Source of the DNA: Candidatus Competibacteraceae bacterium
Lineage (GTDB): Bacteria > Pseudomonadota > Gammaproteobacteria > Competibacterales > Competibacteraceae
Direction of reading: 5' to 3'
Length of the DNA stretch: 64,000 nucleotides
NCBI GenBank assembly: GCA_003989085.1
Contig: RXIV01000004.1
Coordinates: 124,001 to 188,000 of the forward strand
Made by a program: the position numbers and the translations under genes. Shown here in pieces: positions 39,703 through 48,935 of the stretch (within the stretch, counting starts at the first letter, position 1; each line of letters opens with the position of its first letter). The notes beneath the pieces were generated by a model, which saw nothing but the letters and a program-made list of their open reading frames with translations, was not told where the DNA came from and did no database searches.

Positions 39703-40572
39703 ATGTCGAAACAGCATCCGATAGTCGCCATTACTGGTTCATCCGGGGCGGGCACCTCCACCGTTCGGATTGCGATGGAACATGTCTTCCGGCGCGACGG
39801 CATCAATGCGGTAGTGGTGGAAGGCGACAGCTTTCATCGCTATGACCGGGCTGAGATGCAGCGGCAGGTCGAGCAGGCCAATCGGGAAGGCCGTCCGCTC
39901 AGCCACTTTGGCGCAGAAGGCAATCTGTTTGACCGGCTGGAGGCGCTGTTCATGGAGTACAGCGAACGGGGCGCTGGGCTGCGGCGCTATTACCTGCATG
40001 ATCCGGAAGAGGCCAAACCTTACGGACAGACGCCGGGTAGCTTTACTCCCTGGATGCAGTTACCAGCGGGAAGCCATTTGCTGTTTTACGAAGGGTTGCA
40101 TGGCGGGGTTGTGACCGATAAGGTCAATGTCGCCCGCTATGTTGACCTGTTGCTTGGGGTAGTGCCGATCGTCAATCTGGAATGGATTCAGAAGGTTCAC
40201 CGCGATACCGCCGAACGTGGTTACAGTGCTGAAGCAGTGACCGACACCATTTTACGGCGGATGTACGATTATACCCATTACATCGTTCCACAGTTCTCGC
40301 GCACGGATATCAACTTCCAGCGGGTGCCAACGGTGGATACTTCTAACCCGTTCACCGCCCGCGATATCCCTACCCTGGACGAGAGCTTTGTGGTCATCCG
40401 GTTTCGCGAGCCGCGCAAGACCCAACCCGATTTTCCCTATTTACTGCGGATGGTCCACGACTCGTTTATGTCGCGTCGCAATACCATTGTGGTGCCGGGT
40501 GGCAAGATGGGTTTTGCGATGGAAATCATCCTGCAACCATTGATTGAACAACTGATTCGCCGGGAATTTTGA
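39703..40572 (+). CDS. prkB: Phosphoribulokinase (PrkB type)
   Basis: 289-residue class I (proteobacterial) phosphoribulokinase, phosphorylating ribulose-5-phosphate to ribulose-1,5-bisphosphate. P-loop TGSSGAGTST (11-20), VEGDSFHRYDR, FYEGLHGGVV, and PQFSRTDINFQRVPTVDTSNPF are conserved and align well with E. coli PrkB. It may be a Calvin-cycle enzyme, but no RuBisCO is in the window; E. coli-type PrkB occurs in organisms without RuBisCO. The stop is 5 bases from a convergent gene. Confidence 0.92.
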   Translation: MSKQHPIVAITGSSGAGTSTVRIAMEHVFRRDGINAVVVEGDSFHRYDRAEMQRQVEQANREGRPLSHFGAEGNLFDRLEALFMEYSERGAGLRRYYLHDPEEAKPYGQTPGSFTPWMQLPAGSHLLFYEGLHGGVVTDKVNVARYVDLLLGVVPIVNLEWIQKVHRDTAERGYSAEAVTDTILRRMYDYTHYIVPQFSRTDINFQRVPTVDTSNPFTARDIPTLDESFVVIRFREPRKTQPDFPYLLRMVHDSFMSRRNTIVVPGGKMGFAMEIILQPLIEQLIRREF

Positions 40573-40577
40573 TCGGA

Positions 40578-41450
40578 CTATGCGCCGGAAGTCAAACAGC
40601 GGCGGGGCGCGGGAATGGTAATGATAGCGAGTCCGGCCAGGGTCAGCAGCCCACCTACGACCAGCTTCCAGGTCAGCACATCACCCCAGAGCCATACCCC
40701 GAACCCGACCGCCAGCACCGGCGACAGTAGCATCAATGGGGTAGTTACGCCGACCGGATAGCGGCCCAGCAGGTAATAGACGATGCCGTGACCGACGAGC
40801 GACGCGCCTATTGCTGAATAGAGCGGTGCGGCAAGGTCCAGCCAAGTCGCTGTGCGCAAGGCGCTCCATTGTCCCTGCTCAAACAGTAGCGATAGCAGCG
40901 CCAGGGTCGGTGTGGCGCAGACCGCGATCCAGCCTTGCAACACGAATACGCTGACCCCACGCAACTGCCGCATCTGAATTGTGGCGACCGCCATGGCTAG
41001 TGCGCCCGCAGTGATCAGCAGTAAGGCGTCAAGATGGTGAAAGACGATTGGATCGAAGCCGATGGCCAACACCCCGGCAAAAGCTGAAGCGATGCCAAGC
41101 CAATGCCGCCGGCTCAGTTTTTCACCCAGTAGAATCAACGCCAGCAGGGCCGAAAATGGGACGTAGAGTTGGGCGGCGATGGCGACCGAACTGATGTCGC
41201 CGCTGGCTTCCAGACCGGCGAAAATAAAACCGAAATGCAGTACGCCCTGTACCAAGCCAATACCAAAAATCCTGCCCATTCGGCCCGGAATCCAGCGTAG
41301 CAACGGTAGCAGAACCAGCAACAACAGACCGAAACGCAGCGCGGTGAACAGGAAGGGCTGAAAGTGTTCAACGCCCGCTTTTCCCGCCACAAAGTTGAAA
41401 GCCCAAGCCGTGTTGGCCAGTAGCGCCAGCAACAGATCGCCGGGCTTCAT
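40578..41450 (-). CDS. EamA (DMT-superfamily) transporter
   Basis: 290-residue inner-membrane protein with about ten helices in two EamA repeats (5-135 and 150-285). First repeat includes the typical ANTAWAFNFVAGKAGV; second includes SLVGHGIVYYLLGRYPVGVTTP and VLAVGFGVWLWGD. Such proteins export amino acids, metabolites or drugs; the substrate is unknown. ATG at 41450 chosen because the upstream 24 in-frame residues are non-hydrophobic and out of family. Convergent with prkB, five bases apart. Confidence 0.88.
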   Translation of the reverse strand: MKPGDLLLALLANTAWAFNFVAGKAGVEHFQPFLFTALRFGLLLLVLLPLLRWIPGRMGRIFGIGLVQGVLHFGFIFAGLEASGDISSVAIAAQLYVPFSALLALILLGEKLSRRHWLGIASAFAGVLAIGFDPIVFHHLDALLLITAGALAMAVATIQMRQLRGVSVFVLQGWIAVCATPTLALLSLLFEQGQWSALRTATWLDLAAPLYSAIGASLVGHGIVYYLLGRYPVGVTTPLMLLSPVLAVGFGVWLWGDVLTWKLVVGGLLTLAGLAIITIPAPRRCLTSGA

Positions 41451-41540
41451 CGGGGTGGAGCAAAGACCCCTTGCCCTGTTTGCGGGCGAGGGGCATGGAC
41501 CAGGATAGTTTTCAACGCACAACTTTGCTGGCGCGGCTGT

Positions 41541-44408
41541 TCACCCTTCTTCCCGTTGTTGCCAGATCTGCAAAGCGTGGAGAAAGCGCTCATCCAGCGC
41601 CACTGCGGCGGTCTCTGGCAGCGCACCGTTCAAGAACCACTGCTCTTGCAACTGCGGGACATCGTAGAGCGCATCACTTTTCATCGCAGCCCCTCCGGCC
41701 AGCGACGCGGATAGCCGGGCCACCTGATAGCTCATCCGCAGTTGCGCTTGTTCCGGCGGTGACTCCACCCCGGCGACAATTTCCATACACACGCACCAAG
41801 CCTGCTTGCGTGGCAGGTTCTGTTCCAGCGTTTCCCGCAAGGTCTGCGCCTGCTCAGGATCGTGCAACGCTTGGCAAACCGTGGCAAAACGCCGCTGGAT
41901 CGGCTCCAGCAGCGGTCCTGGCAAGATCGGCAGCTTGGCCCAGGCCTGTTGAATAGCGGCGATCCCGGCCTCATCCACTGGTTTGGTGAGTAGCGCCTCC
42001 AGATTGGCGCATAACCCGGCCCGCTCCTGCAGGTTGTGAAAGGTTTCCTGAGCGCTCATCCGGCGCAGCAAGCGTTCATGTCGGGCGAACTGCTCAATGG
42101 CGCTTTCAAAACGCTGACTGATTGCCCGCTGTTCCGTCTTGGGCACCGGGCCGATGTCATCCCACTCGCGCTGGATGGCGTGCAGTCGCGCCTGCGCTTG
42201 CGCCAGTTGTTCCTGATCGCCAACAGCCAGTGTTTCAAGGTCTGCGCACAATGCCTGTTTCTGATCCAGATTGGCTTGCCGTTCGCTATCGGCAGCCTGT
42301 TGTTCATTCTGTCGGCGGGCGAACACCGCATCGCAAGCGGCGCGAAACGCTTTCCACAAGGCCTGTTCCTGACGGGGCGGCGCTTGGACAGTTGGATGCC
42401 ATTCCGCTTGGGCGCGTTTGGCGATTTCGATAGCGGTCCGCAAGTCGGAACCATCCGCCAGCGCCTGAACCTGCTGGATCAGTTGTTCGCGCCGCTGCAC
42501 TTCTCGCTCACGCTCAGCCTGGAGGCGGCCATCCAGGCGCTGCATGGCCTGATGGAACCGCCGGTCGAGATTGCGGCGGTCAGAGCGGTTGATCGGTCCC
42601 AGCCGATACCACTGCTCCTGGCTACGGCGGTGCAGCCGGTCAGCTTCACGCCAGTCCACCTGTTGCCAGTCCGTGGTGGTTTCAAACTGTTCCAGTTGTT
42701 CACACAGCGCCGCTTTCTTTTCAAGATTCTGCTGGCGTTCGCGGACCCGCTCTTCAAAATAGGCTTGGCACGGCGCATAAGCGCGCTCGCAAGCGCTGTT
42801 GAAGCGCTTCCATAATCCCTTGGGTGCGGCGCCTTCCTTATGATCCAGGTCTTTCCAGGTTTGGCGGGCCTGCTGAATGCGTTGGGCGATGTCCGCCGGG
42901 TCGGCGCCGCTCAGATCAATCAGTCCTTCCACGGCGGCGCAAATCTGTTCGCGGGCCTGGTTGGCCGCCCACCGCCGCCAGTCACGCAACTCATTAATCC
43001 GGCCCGCGCAGCTTTGCAGCCGTTCTTCAATAGCGGTCATTTGCGCCCGACTTAGCCCGATGTTGCGTCGTAGCCGCTGGCGGGTTTGCTCCTGAAGCTG
43101 GGTGGCCTGTTGTAGCTCGCCATTTTCGGCGGCTTCTTCCAGTTGCCGGGCCAGTTCCTGCAACTCCTGCCATTCCTGATCGCGGTGTTGAAGCTGTTTT
43201 TGCAGGCGGGCGCGGAGTTTGTCCAGCAGCCCGTCGAACCGGCCTTGCAACTCGCTGGACAAGGTTTTGGCTTCAGGGTGTTCCAGGCTCTCCCACTGGC
43301 GCCGCAAGGCCTTGAGATCGGCGTCGTGCACCTCGCTCGGTTGTGCGAGTAAGGTTTCCGCCTGTTGCAGCAGTTCACGCAACCGAGCGGCGCGGTCCAG
43401 ATTGCGGCGCAGGATGCGCTCCTGCTCATGAATATCCCGCACCAGTTGTTGGAACCGGGTTTCCAACCGCCGGCTGTCAGCGTCCTGGGTCGGACCAATG
43501 TAGGCCCAGGCGGCAGGGGCTTCGCGGGTGGCGTACTGGATCGAGGCATTGAGACCGGGGCTAGGTTCAGTCTCGTGGCTTAACCGCTCCAGCAGAGTTT
43601 CCAGCGAGGCGATCAATTCCAGCCGCTCGCTACGGCGGGCGGCGCTGGCCTGCCGTTCGGTTTGTAGGCGGGCGCGGGCCTGGGCGTAGCGCTCCCGTAG
43701 TTCTTGCGGGGCGTTGGCATCCTGATCACGCCATTCTTGCTCCAGTTTCAGCAGCCGGGCAGCGGTCGGGCCAGCCTCGCCATCCCAGTGCAGGCGCTCC
43801 ATTTCGCCGCACATCTGATCCAAGTGAGCGGCGCGGGCCTGGATAGCAACCAGCTCGTCCAGCCGCTCTCGCGCTCGGCGGTAGACGCGCTTGTCGCGGC
43901 TGCGGCTCTGACGGGCAATCTGGTCAAGTAGGTTGGGATCGTGAACCCGCTCCAACGCCGCCAGTCGCACTTCAGGGTGTGAATTGCGTACGGCAATATC
44001 CACCAGCAAGTTTTCCGCTTCAATCAGCGTTAGGGCTGCCCGCCGCAGTTCAGGTTCCGCAGCGTGATGCGTCAGGAACTCAATCAGCGCCGGATCGGGG
44101 TTGTGCCGCAGCCGCTCCAGTCGATCCGCCAGCGTCGGACTTTCAGCAATCCTGCCGGCCAGCAGCGCCTGATAGCGATTTTGCGCGGCGGCCTGGATCG
44201 CGGGATCAGCGTCCTCACTAGCAATCGTTTGCAGCAGATCGAGATCAACGAGACGCTCCAGCGCGGTGCGGCGGCGCACTGGATCAGTGTCCTGCCGGGC
44301 GATTTCAGCCAGCGCCGGGTCGGTTGTGTCCAGCTCTTGCAAGGTGGGTTTGCGGGCTTCGGGAGTCGTAGATTGCAGCTTGGGCTTGAGGAAGCGGCTC
44401 AGGAGCAT
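41541..44408 (-). CDS. DUF349-repeat protein with HEAT-like N-terminus
   Basis: 955-residue, charged, largely helical cytoplasmic protein. Residues 30-185 contain HEAT-like repeats of the form LxxIAxxDxDPxVRxxALxRL; residues about 200-900 carry roughly six DUF349 units recognised by a Trp-Asp/Gly-Pro-Trp-x-x-Phe pattern (for example WKDLDHKEGAAPKGLWKRF, WYRLGPINRSDRRNLDRRF, WDDIGPVPK) interspersed with coiled coil. Related gammaproteobacterial proteins have no settled function. ATG at 44408 fits family starts (MLLSRFLKPK) and lies downstream of an extended -10; the ATG at 44495 is upstream of that start point and rejected. It is 90 bases upstream of the EamA gene on the same strand. Confidence 0.85.
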   Translation of the reverse strand: MLLSRFLKPKLQSTTPEARKPTLQELDTTDPALAEIARQDTDPVRRRTALERLVDLDLLQTIASEDADPAIQAAAQNRYQALLAGRIAESPTLADRLERLRHNPDPALIEFLTHHAAEPELRRAALTLIEAENLLVDIAVRNSHPEVRLAALERVHDPNLLDQIARQSRSRDKRVYRRARERLDELVAIQARAAHLDQMCGEMERLHWDGEAGPTAARLLKLEQEWRDQDANAPQELRERYAQARARLQTERQASAARRSERLELIASLETLLERLSHETEPSPGLNASIQYATREAPAAWAYIGPTQDADSRRLETRFQQLVRDIHEQERILRRNLDRAARLRELLQQAETLLAQPSEVHDADLKALRRQWESLEHPEAKTLSSELQGRFDGLLDKLRARLQKQLQHRDQEWQELQELARQLEEAAENGELQQATQLQEQTRQRLRRNIGLSRAQMTAIEERLQSCAGRINELRDWRRWAANQAREQICAAVEGLIDLSGADPADIAQRIQQARQTWKDLDHKEGAAPKGLWKRFNSACERAYAPCQAYFEERVRERQQNLEKKAALCEQLEQFETTTDWQQVDWREADRLHRRSQEQWYRLGPINRSDRRNLDRRFHQAMQRLDGRLQAEREREVQRREQLIQQVQALADGSDLRTAIEIAKRAQAEWHPTVQAPPRQEQALWKAFRAACDAVFARRQNEQQAADSERQANLDQKQALCADLETLAVGDQEQLAQAQARLHAIQREWDDIGPVPKTEQRAISQRFESAIEQFARHERLLRRMSAQETFHNLQERAGLCANLEALLTKPVDEAGIAAIQQAWAKLPILPGPLLEPIQRRFATVCQALHDPEQAQTLRETLEQNLPRKQAWCVCMEIVAGVESPPEQAQLRMSYQVARLSASLAGGAAMKSDALYDVPQLQEQWFLNGALPETAAVALDERFLHALQIWQQREEG

Positions 44409-44485
44409 GGGATGGTCAGCATGGTTCGGGGTAGGGTGTGCGGCCCGGCAGTCAGCCCCGGGGCGGATAGAGAGCTTTTCGAACC

Positions 44486-44494
44486 ATTTTAGCA
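44486..44494 (-). promoter_or_regulatory. Extended -10 promoter of the DUF349 gene
   Basis: Minus-strand TGC-TAAAAT; start expected near 44479, giving a leader of about 70 bases. No convincing -35, as usual for extended -10 promoters. Confidence 0.45.
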
Positions 44495-44580
44495 TAGCGC
44501 AATGAGGGGCTTTGCCGCCGGATTGGGCGCAGTGCTGACCGCTGCCGGGTCAATGTTAGGCGGTTTGCACTATTTTTGGC

Positions 44581-44589
44581 TGCTAGAGT
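44581..44589 (+). promoter_or_regulatory. Possible extended -10 promoter of the phasin-HhH gene
   Basis: TGC-TAGAGT 52 bases before the ATG, start expected near 44596. Four of six -10 positions match and no -35 is seen, so support is modest. Confidence 0.35.
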
Positions 44590-44640
44590 CAACACGCATC
44601 GTTCATTTTCAAGGCGGGGCAGCAGCCTAAGGAGTCCAAT

Positions 44641-45300
44641 ATGCGCAACGATTCCGGGAAGAACAACAGTGGTGAGGCAGTGGTGGATCAGGTCAAGACC
44701 GCAGTGGGCAAAGCCCAGGAAGAAATCGGCAAACGGGTTGGTTCTCTGGTCAAGGAGGGAGAGAAACTGCGTGAGCAAACCCTGAAGTTGGCTGGAGATG
44801 CCGCTGGAGAGCTAAAAGAGCGGGTTGAGGAGGTGCGTGGTCTGGTCGAAAGCGCTAAAACCAAGGCGGGCGGCACTCTCGATAATCTGGAGCAATTGTT
44901 TGAGGAACGAGTAGCGCGGGCGTTGAAGCAGTTGGGGGTGCCAACCCACGATGATTTACAAAGCATCGCCCGGCAGCTGGATGAGATCAATAGCCGGATC
45001 AAGGTGTTGGTTAATAATCGGCCTGTGGTGGCCGCGCCTGCGCGGGAACTGGAAAAAGACAAGGAACTGGAAAAGGATGATTTAAAGCTGATTAACGGCA
45101 TTGGGCCGGCGCTGGAGGGCAAGCTGAACGCTGCCGGGATTAGTCGCTACAAGCAGCTTGCGATGCTGAACGCCGCCGACATTGAGCGTATTGAGTCCGA
45201 GGTGATCCATTTCAGCGGGCGGATTCGTCGGGATGACTGGATCTGTCAGGCGCGGGAGTGGTATGCAAGGAAGTACGGGATGTCGGTAGACGGCGAGTAG
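44641..45300 (+). CDS. Phasin-like protein fused to a helix-hairpin-helix domain
   Basis: 219 residues. Residues 10-125 are an amphipathic, heptad-rich helix region ending in FEERVARALKQLGVPTHDD and LDEINSRIKVL, the hallmark of the PhaF/PhaI phasin family (polyhydroxyalkanoate granule coat). A charged linker (130-146) leads to a HhH domain (147-215: LKLINGIGPALEGKLNAAGI, then FSGRIRRDDWICQAREW) like that on some NuoE and ribosomal L21 proteins. AAGGAG is 8 bases before the ATG. Pseudomonas PhaF uses a histone-like tail to tie granules to DNA; the HhH may do likewise here, an inference. It may alternatively be a non-granule coiled-coil protein. Confidence 0.8.
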   Translation: MRNDSGKNNSGEAVVDQVKTAVGKAQEEIGKRVGSLVKEGEKLREQTLKLAGDAAGELKERVEEVRGLVESAKTKAGGTLDNLEQLFEERVARALKQLGVPTHDDLQSIARQLDEINSRIKVLVNNRPVVAAPARELEKDKELEKDDLKLINGIGPALEGKLNAAGISRYKQLAMLNAADIERIESEVIHFSGRIRRDDWICQAREWYARKYGMSVDGE

Positions 45301-45311
45301 CGGACAGCGGA

Positions 45312-45345
45312 AGAGCCGTCGGGCCGGAGATGGCCGGGCGGCTCT
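45312..45345. terminator. Hairpin between two converging genes (possible terminator)
   Basis: AGAGCCG...CGGCTCT stem extended inward by GGCC/GGCC pairing, in the 60-base gap between the phasin-HhH gene and the convergent DUF465 gene. It could serve both directions, but no T-run follows on either side. Confidence 0.4.
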
Positions 45346-45360
45346 GTCGTTAGGCTGGAT

Positions 45361-45567
45361 TCAGGCGTTGAGATCAGGAATCAGCTTGCTTTCCAGGTGT
45401 GAGATCATGTCCTTCAGCATGAGCTTGCGTTTTTTCAGGCGCTTCAGTTCAAGCTCGTCGACCAGGGGATCCTTGGCAAGTCGGGCAATCACGTCATCCA
45501 GATCGCGATGCTCGATGCGCAGCTCAACGAGCCGGCGTTTGTAGTTTTCGATGTCACTGGTCTCCAT
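45361..45567 (-). CDS. DUF465 (YdcH-type) small helical protein
   Basis: 68-residue charged protein predicted as one helical hairpin, with the DUF465 pattern RLVELRIEHRDLDDVIARL, then LVDELELKRLKKRKLMLKD. Members are common in proteobacteria, often iron-related or of unknown role. The ATG at 45567 has a GGAG upstream; a TTG six bases earlier is possible. It converges with the phasin gene. Confidence 0.88.
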   Translation of the reverse strand: METSDIENYKRRLVELRIEHRDLDDVIARLAKDPLVDELELKRLKKRKLMLKDMISHLESKLIPDLNA

Positions 45568-45771
45568 AGACAAAATGCTCCGGGGGTGGCGGTTGATTTA
45601 TCTGGTGCGGCCAACCGGAACCCGGCTAGGTTCCCGGCGCGCGGCGCTAACCATTCATGATTGGGGAGTCTAATCCGCCAGCTAACGGGCGGCAAGGTAT
45701 GAAATTTGGCGCAACCGGACTGGTTTCAGCTAGAGTTTGCCCTTGCGAATGCGGTTCCCGGAGAATGAGCG

Positions 45772-46716
45772 ATGATGGCGGCGGAGGTCAGGAAACAGCA
45801 GGTCAATTTTAACAAGCTGCATAAGCGATTGCGGCGGAATGTCGGACGCGCCATCCAGGATTTCAACCTGATCGAGGAAGGCGATCGGGTGATGGTCTGC
45901 CTGTCCGGCGGCAAGGATTCCTTTGTAATGCTTGATATTCTGCTGAATTTGCAGGCGCGGGCGCCGGTGCGGTTTGAATTGGTGGCGGTCAATCTTGACC
46001 AGAAACAGCCCGGTTTTCCTGAACAGGTGTTGCCTGATTATTTGCGTGGCATCGGCGTTCCTTTCCATATCATCGAGCAGGACACCTACCGGGTGGTCCA
46101 GCGGATCATTCCCGAGGGCAAGACCACCTGCGGACTGTGTTCACGGCTGCGGCGCGGGATTCTCTACACTTTTGCCGCCAACCACGGCATGACCAAGATT
46201 GCTCTCGGTCATCACCGTGACGACCTCGTGGAAACCTTGTTCCTGAACCTGTTCCACGGCGGCAAGCTCAAGGCTATGCCGCCCAAGCTGCGTAGCGATG
46301 ATGGCCGCAATGTGGTAATCCGCCCGCTGGCCTATTGCCGGGAGCGTGATCTCGCGGCCTATGCTGAAGCACGGCAATTCCCGATCATTCCCTGTAATTT
46401 GTGTGGCTCACAGCCGAATCTGCAACGGCAAGCGATTAAAGCCATGCTACAGCAATGGGAAAGGCAGTTTCCGGGGCGGGTAGAAAATATCTTTGCCGCA
46501 TTGCAAAACGTGGCCCCGTCGCATTTGGCCGATGCTGCGCTGTTTGATTTTGCCGGACTTGGTTCGCGCAATCCTGTCCAGGCGATGGACTGGCTGATGA
46601 GCAGTCGTGATGAAACGGAAGACGATAACGATCAGGAGGAGAATGTAGCGTCGGGGGTTGCCGTATCGTTGCCAACGCCAACTCGGACGTCGCCATCAAT
46701 GACGCAGCAGGTTTGA
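45772..46716 (+). CDS. ttcA: tRNA 2-thiocytidine synthetase TtcA
   Basis: 314-residue Fe-S-dependent tRNA thiolase that makes 2-thiocytidine at position 32. PP-loop SGGKDS (45-50) and both CxxC motifs (C120-C123, C208-C211) that hold the Fe-S cluster are intact, with [11 protein letters not shown] between. The last about 35 residues are acidic and family-variable. The ATG at 45772 is followed by a second ATG at 45775; GGAG is upstream. It stands alone. Confidence 0.95.
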   Translation: MMAAEVRKQQVNFNKLHKRLRRNVGRAIQDFNLIEEGDRVMVCLSGGKDSFVMLDILLNLQARAPVRFELVAVNLDQKQPGFPEQVLPDYLRGIGVPFHIIEQDTYRVVQRIIPEGKTTCGLCSRLRRGILYTFAANHGMTKIALGHHRDDLVETLFLNLFHGGKLKAMPPKLRSDDGRNVVIRPLAYCRERDLAAYAEARQFPIIPCNLCGSQPNLQRQAIKAMLQQWERQFPGRVENIFAALQNVAPSHLADAALFDFAGLGSRNPVQAMDWLMSSRDETEDDNDQEENVASGVAVSLPTPTRTSPSMTQQV

Positions 46717-46780
46717 CGCTGCCCGAAGTTCGCTGCTATCGTTTTCAACGCACACTACAGTCATAGGAGGATATAAGTAC

Positions 46781-47911
46781 ATGAAAAAAAGACTTTTAAT
46801 CTTAGTTGCCGCACTGGGTCTAGCGCTGGGCGGCGGTGTTGCCCAGGCAGCGGAAACCGTTAAGATCGGGTTGATGGCGCCGCTGACTGGTTCCTGGGCC
46901 AGCGAAGGCCAAGGTATGAAGAACATCGTTGCCCTACTGGCCGAACAGCAGAACGCCAAAGGTGGCGCTCTGGGCAAGCCAATTGAGGTGATCACCGAAG
47001 ATGATGGCGGTGATCCGCGCACGGCCTCGCTGGCCGCGCAGCGCCTGACGACCAAGGGTGTCGTTGCGGTGGTGGGGACTTACGGATCTTCCGTTACCGA
47101 AGCGAGTCAGGCCATTTATGACGAGGCCAAGATTCCCCAAATCGCCAATGGATCCACCGCAATCCGCCTGACTGAAAAGGGCTTCAAGCACTTCTTCCGC
47201 ACCGCGCCCCGCGATGATGAGCAGGGTCGGATGGCGGCGCAGACTATCGGCAAACTGGGGTTTAAGAAGGTCGCCATTCTCCACGACAGTACCTCTTACG
47301 CTAAAGGTTTGGCCGATGAAGCCAATGCACTGCTGAAAAAACAGGGTGTGGATGTGGTGTTTTTTGACGCGCTGACACCCAAGGAAAGCGATTACACCGC
47401 GATTCTGACCAAGCTGAAAGGCGCTAATCCTGATGTAGTGCTGTTTACTGGCTATTATCCGGAAGCTGGCCAATTATTGCGGCAAAAGAAGGGTATGAAT
47501 TGGAAGACACCCTTTATCGGTGGCGACGCTACTAACAATGCTGACTTGGTCAAGATTGCTGGTAAAGAAGCCGCAGAGGGTTTCTATTTCCTTAGTCCGC
47601 CACAGCCACAGGATCTGGATACGCCAGAGGCCAAGGCGTTTTTGACAGATTATCAAAAGAAATATAACGAATTGCCGCCTTCCATTTGGGCAGTGTTGGC
47701 CGGTGATGGTTTTCGGGTTGCCGTCGCCGGTATTGCAGGCGCTAAATCAACTGACGGCGACAAGGTCGCTGATTATTTGCATACAAGGCTCAAGAATTAC
47801 TCTGGCTTGAGTGGCCCAATCTCCTTTGATGCTAAAGGTGACCGTGAAGGCGATGTCTACCGGGTTTACAAGGTAGACGCCGAGGGCAAATTTGTATTGC
47901 AGAAGTTATAG
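46781..47911 (+). CDS. livK: Branched-chain amino-acid ABC transporter, substrate-binding protein
   Basis: 376-residue periplasmic protein of the Leu/Ile/Val-binding family. Residues 1-24 form a signal peptide (KKRLLILVAALGLALGGGVAQA); then the typical IGLMAPLTGSWASEGQGMKN and GDDGGDPRTAS-like start, and a LIVBP fold through the end. An AGGAGG ribosome site is present. First of livKHMGF; a terminator-like hairpin follows it, probably giving it higher expression than the membrane genes. Substrate could also be another amino acid or an amide. Confidence 0.94.
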   Translation: MKKRLLILVAALGLALGGGVAQAAETVKIGLMAPLTGSWASEGQGMKNIVALLAEQQNAKGGALGKPIEVITEDDGGDPRTASLAAQRLTTKGVVAVVGTYGSSVTEASQAIYDEAKIPQIANGSTAIRLTEKGFKHFFRTAPRDDEQGRMAAQTIGKLGFKKVAILHDSTSYAKGLADEANALLKKQGVDVVFFDALTPKESDYTAILTKLKGANPDVVLFTGYYPEAGQLLRQKKGMNWKTPFIGGDATNNADLVKIAGKEAAEGFYFLSPPQPQDLDTPEAKAFLTDYQKKYNELPPSIWAVLAGDGFRVAVAGIAGAKSTDGDKVADYLHTRLKNYSGLSGPISFDAKGDREGDVYRVYKVDAEGKFVLQKL

Positions 47912-47919
47912 ATAGTCGG

Positions 47920-47964
47920 CGGTTCTCTTAGTCTGGTCTATTGGATGACGATGAGAACCGTTTT
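47920..47964 (+). terminator. Terminator-like hairpin between livK and livH
   Basis: Perfect 8-base stem CGGTTCTC / GAGAACCG with a 25-base loop and TTTT. The long loop makes it likely to be leaky, fitting differential expression of binding protein versus permease. Confidence 0.6.
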
Positions 47965-48029
47965 GACTGCTCGGCGATTGATCAATAATCCAGTGTTTCT
48001 TTTCCTACTGTCTTAATCCCGGTAAGCTC

Positions 48030-48935
48030 GTGGAAGAATTTATCCAGCAACTCACCAATGGTCTCGCTGTGGGGGGTATCTATGCCCTCATTGCCTTGGG
48101 TTACACCATGGTTTATGGGGTACTCAAGCTGATTAACTTCGCTCATGGTGACTTATTTACTTACGGCGCTTATCTTGGTTTGACGCTCCTGACTTCGCTG
48201 GCGCTGACCGACCGACTGGGGTTTACCTTGGGCATGGTAGTTCTGGTCTTGATGGTAATGGGACTGGTCGCGGTATTAGGCGCTATTTTGGAGCGTGCGG
48301 CTTATCGTCCGCTGCGGGAATCGCCTCGGTTGTCTGCAGTAGTATCAGCGCTGGGTGCGTCGATCTTTTTGCAAAACGCCTTGATGCTGATTTATGGCGC
48401 CCGGTTTCAAGTCTATCCCGATAACATCCTGCCGACCGCAACACTGAATATCTTTGGTCTGTACTTACCTTTGATGCGAGTACTGATTGTTCTGGCTTCT
48501 GTGCTGATGATGATCGTCTTGTATGTGTTCATCCAGAAGACTCGGATCGGAACAGCGATACGGGCGGCGGCGATTGACCAGGGCGCAGCGCGGTTAATGG
48601 GGATTGACGTAAATCGAGTCATCCTAATGGTTTTTCTGTTAGGGCCAGCATTGGGTGGAATTGCGGGTTTGATGGTTGGGCTGTATTACGGCCAGGTTAA
48701 TTTTACTATGGGCTGGGTGTATGGAATGAAAGCGTTTACCGCTGCAATTCTCGGTGGTATTGGTAATATCCCTGGAGCGATGGTCGGGGGATTACTGCTC
48801 GGTGTGATTGAGGCGCTGGGTGCAGCTTATCTCTCTATCGCTTGGAAAGACGCTATTGCCTTTTGCGTATTAATTTTGATTCTGATTATTCGGCCTACAG
48901 GATTGTTGGGCGAGCGAGTGGCGGACAAGATTTGA
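48030..48935 (+). CDS. livH: Branched-chain amino-acid ABC permease LivH
   Basis: 301-residue inner-membrane permease with eight or so helices. Conserved features: NGLAVGGIYALIALGYTMVYGVLKLINFAHGD near the N-terminus and the LGPALGGIAGLMVG and ILGGIGNIPGAMVGG regions. Start is GTG. Its stop overlaps the livM ATG (TGATG). Confidence 0.95.
   Translation: MEEFIQQLTNGLAVGGIYALIALGYTMVYGVLKLINFAHGDLFTYGAYLGLTLLTSLALTDRLGFTLGMVVLVLMVMGLVAVLGAILERAAYRPLRESPRLSAVVSALGASIFLQNALMLIYGARFQVYPDNILPTATLNIFGLYLPLMRVLIVLASVLMMIVLYVFIQKTRIGTAIRAAAIDQGAARLMGIDVNRVILMVFLLGPALGGIAGLMVGLYYGQVNFTMGWVYGMKAFTAAILGGIGNIPGAMVGGLLLGVIEALGAAYLSIAWKDAIAFCVLILILIIRPTGLLGERVADKI

Noticed and set aside
42036..42815. 259-residue plus-strand frame opposite the DUF349 gene
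   Set aside because: Lies fully antisense to a repeat-rich protein with clear family motifs; composition is that of a shadow frame.
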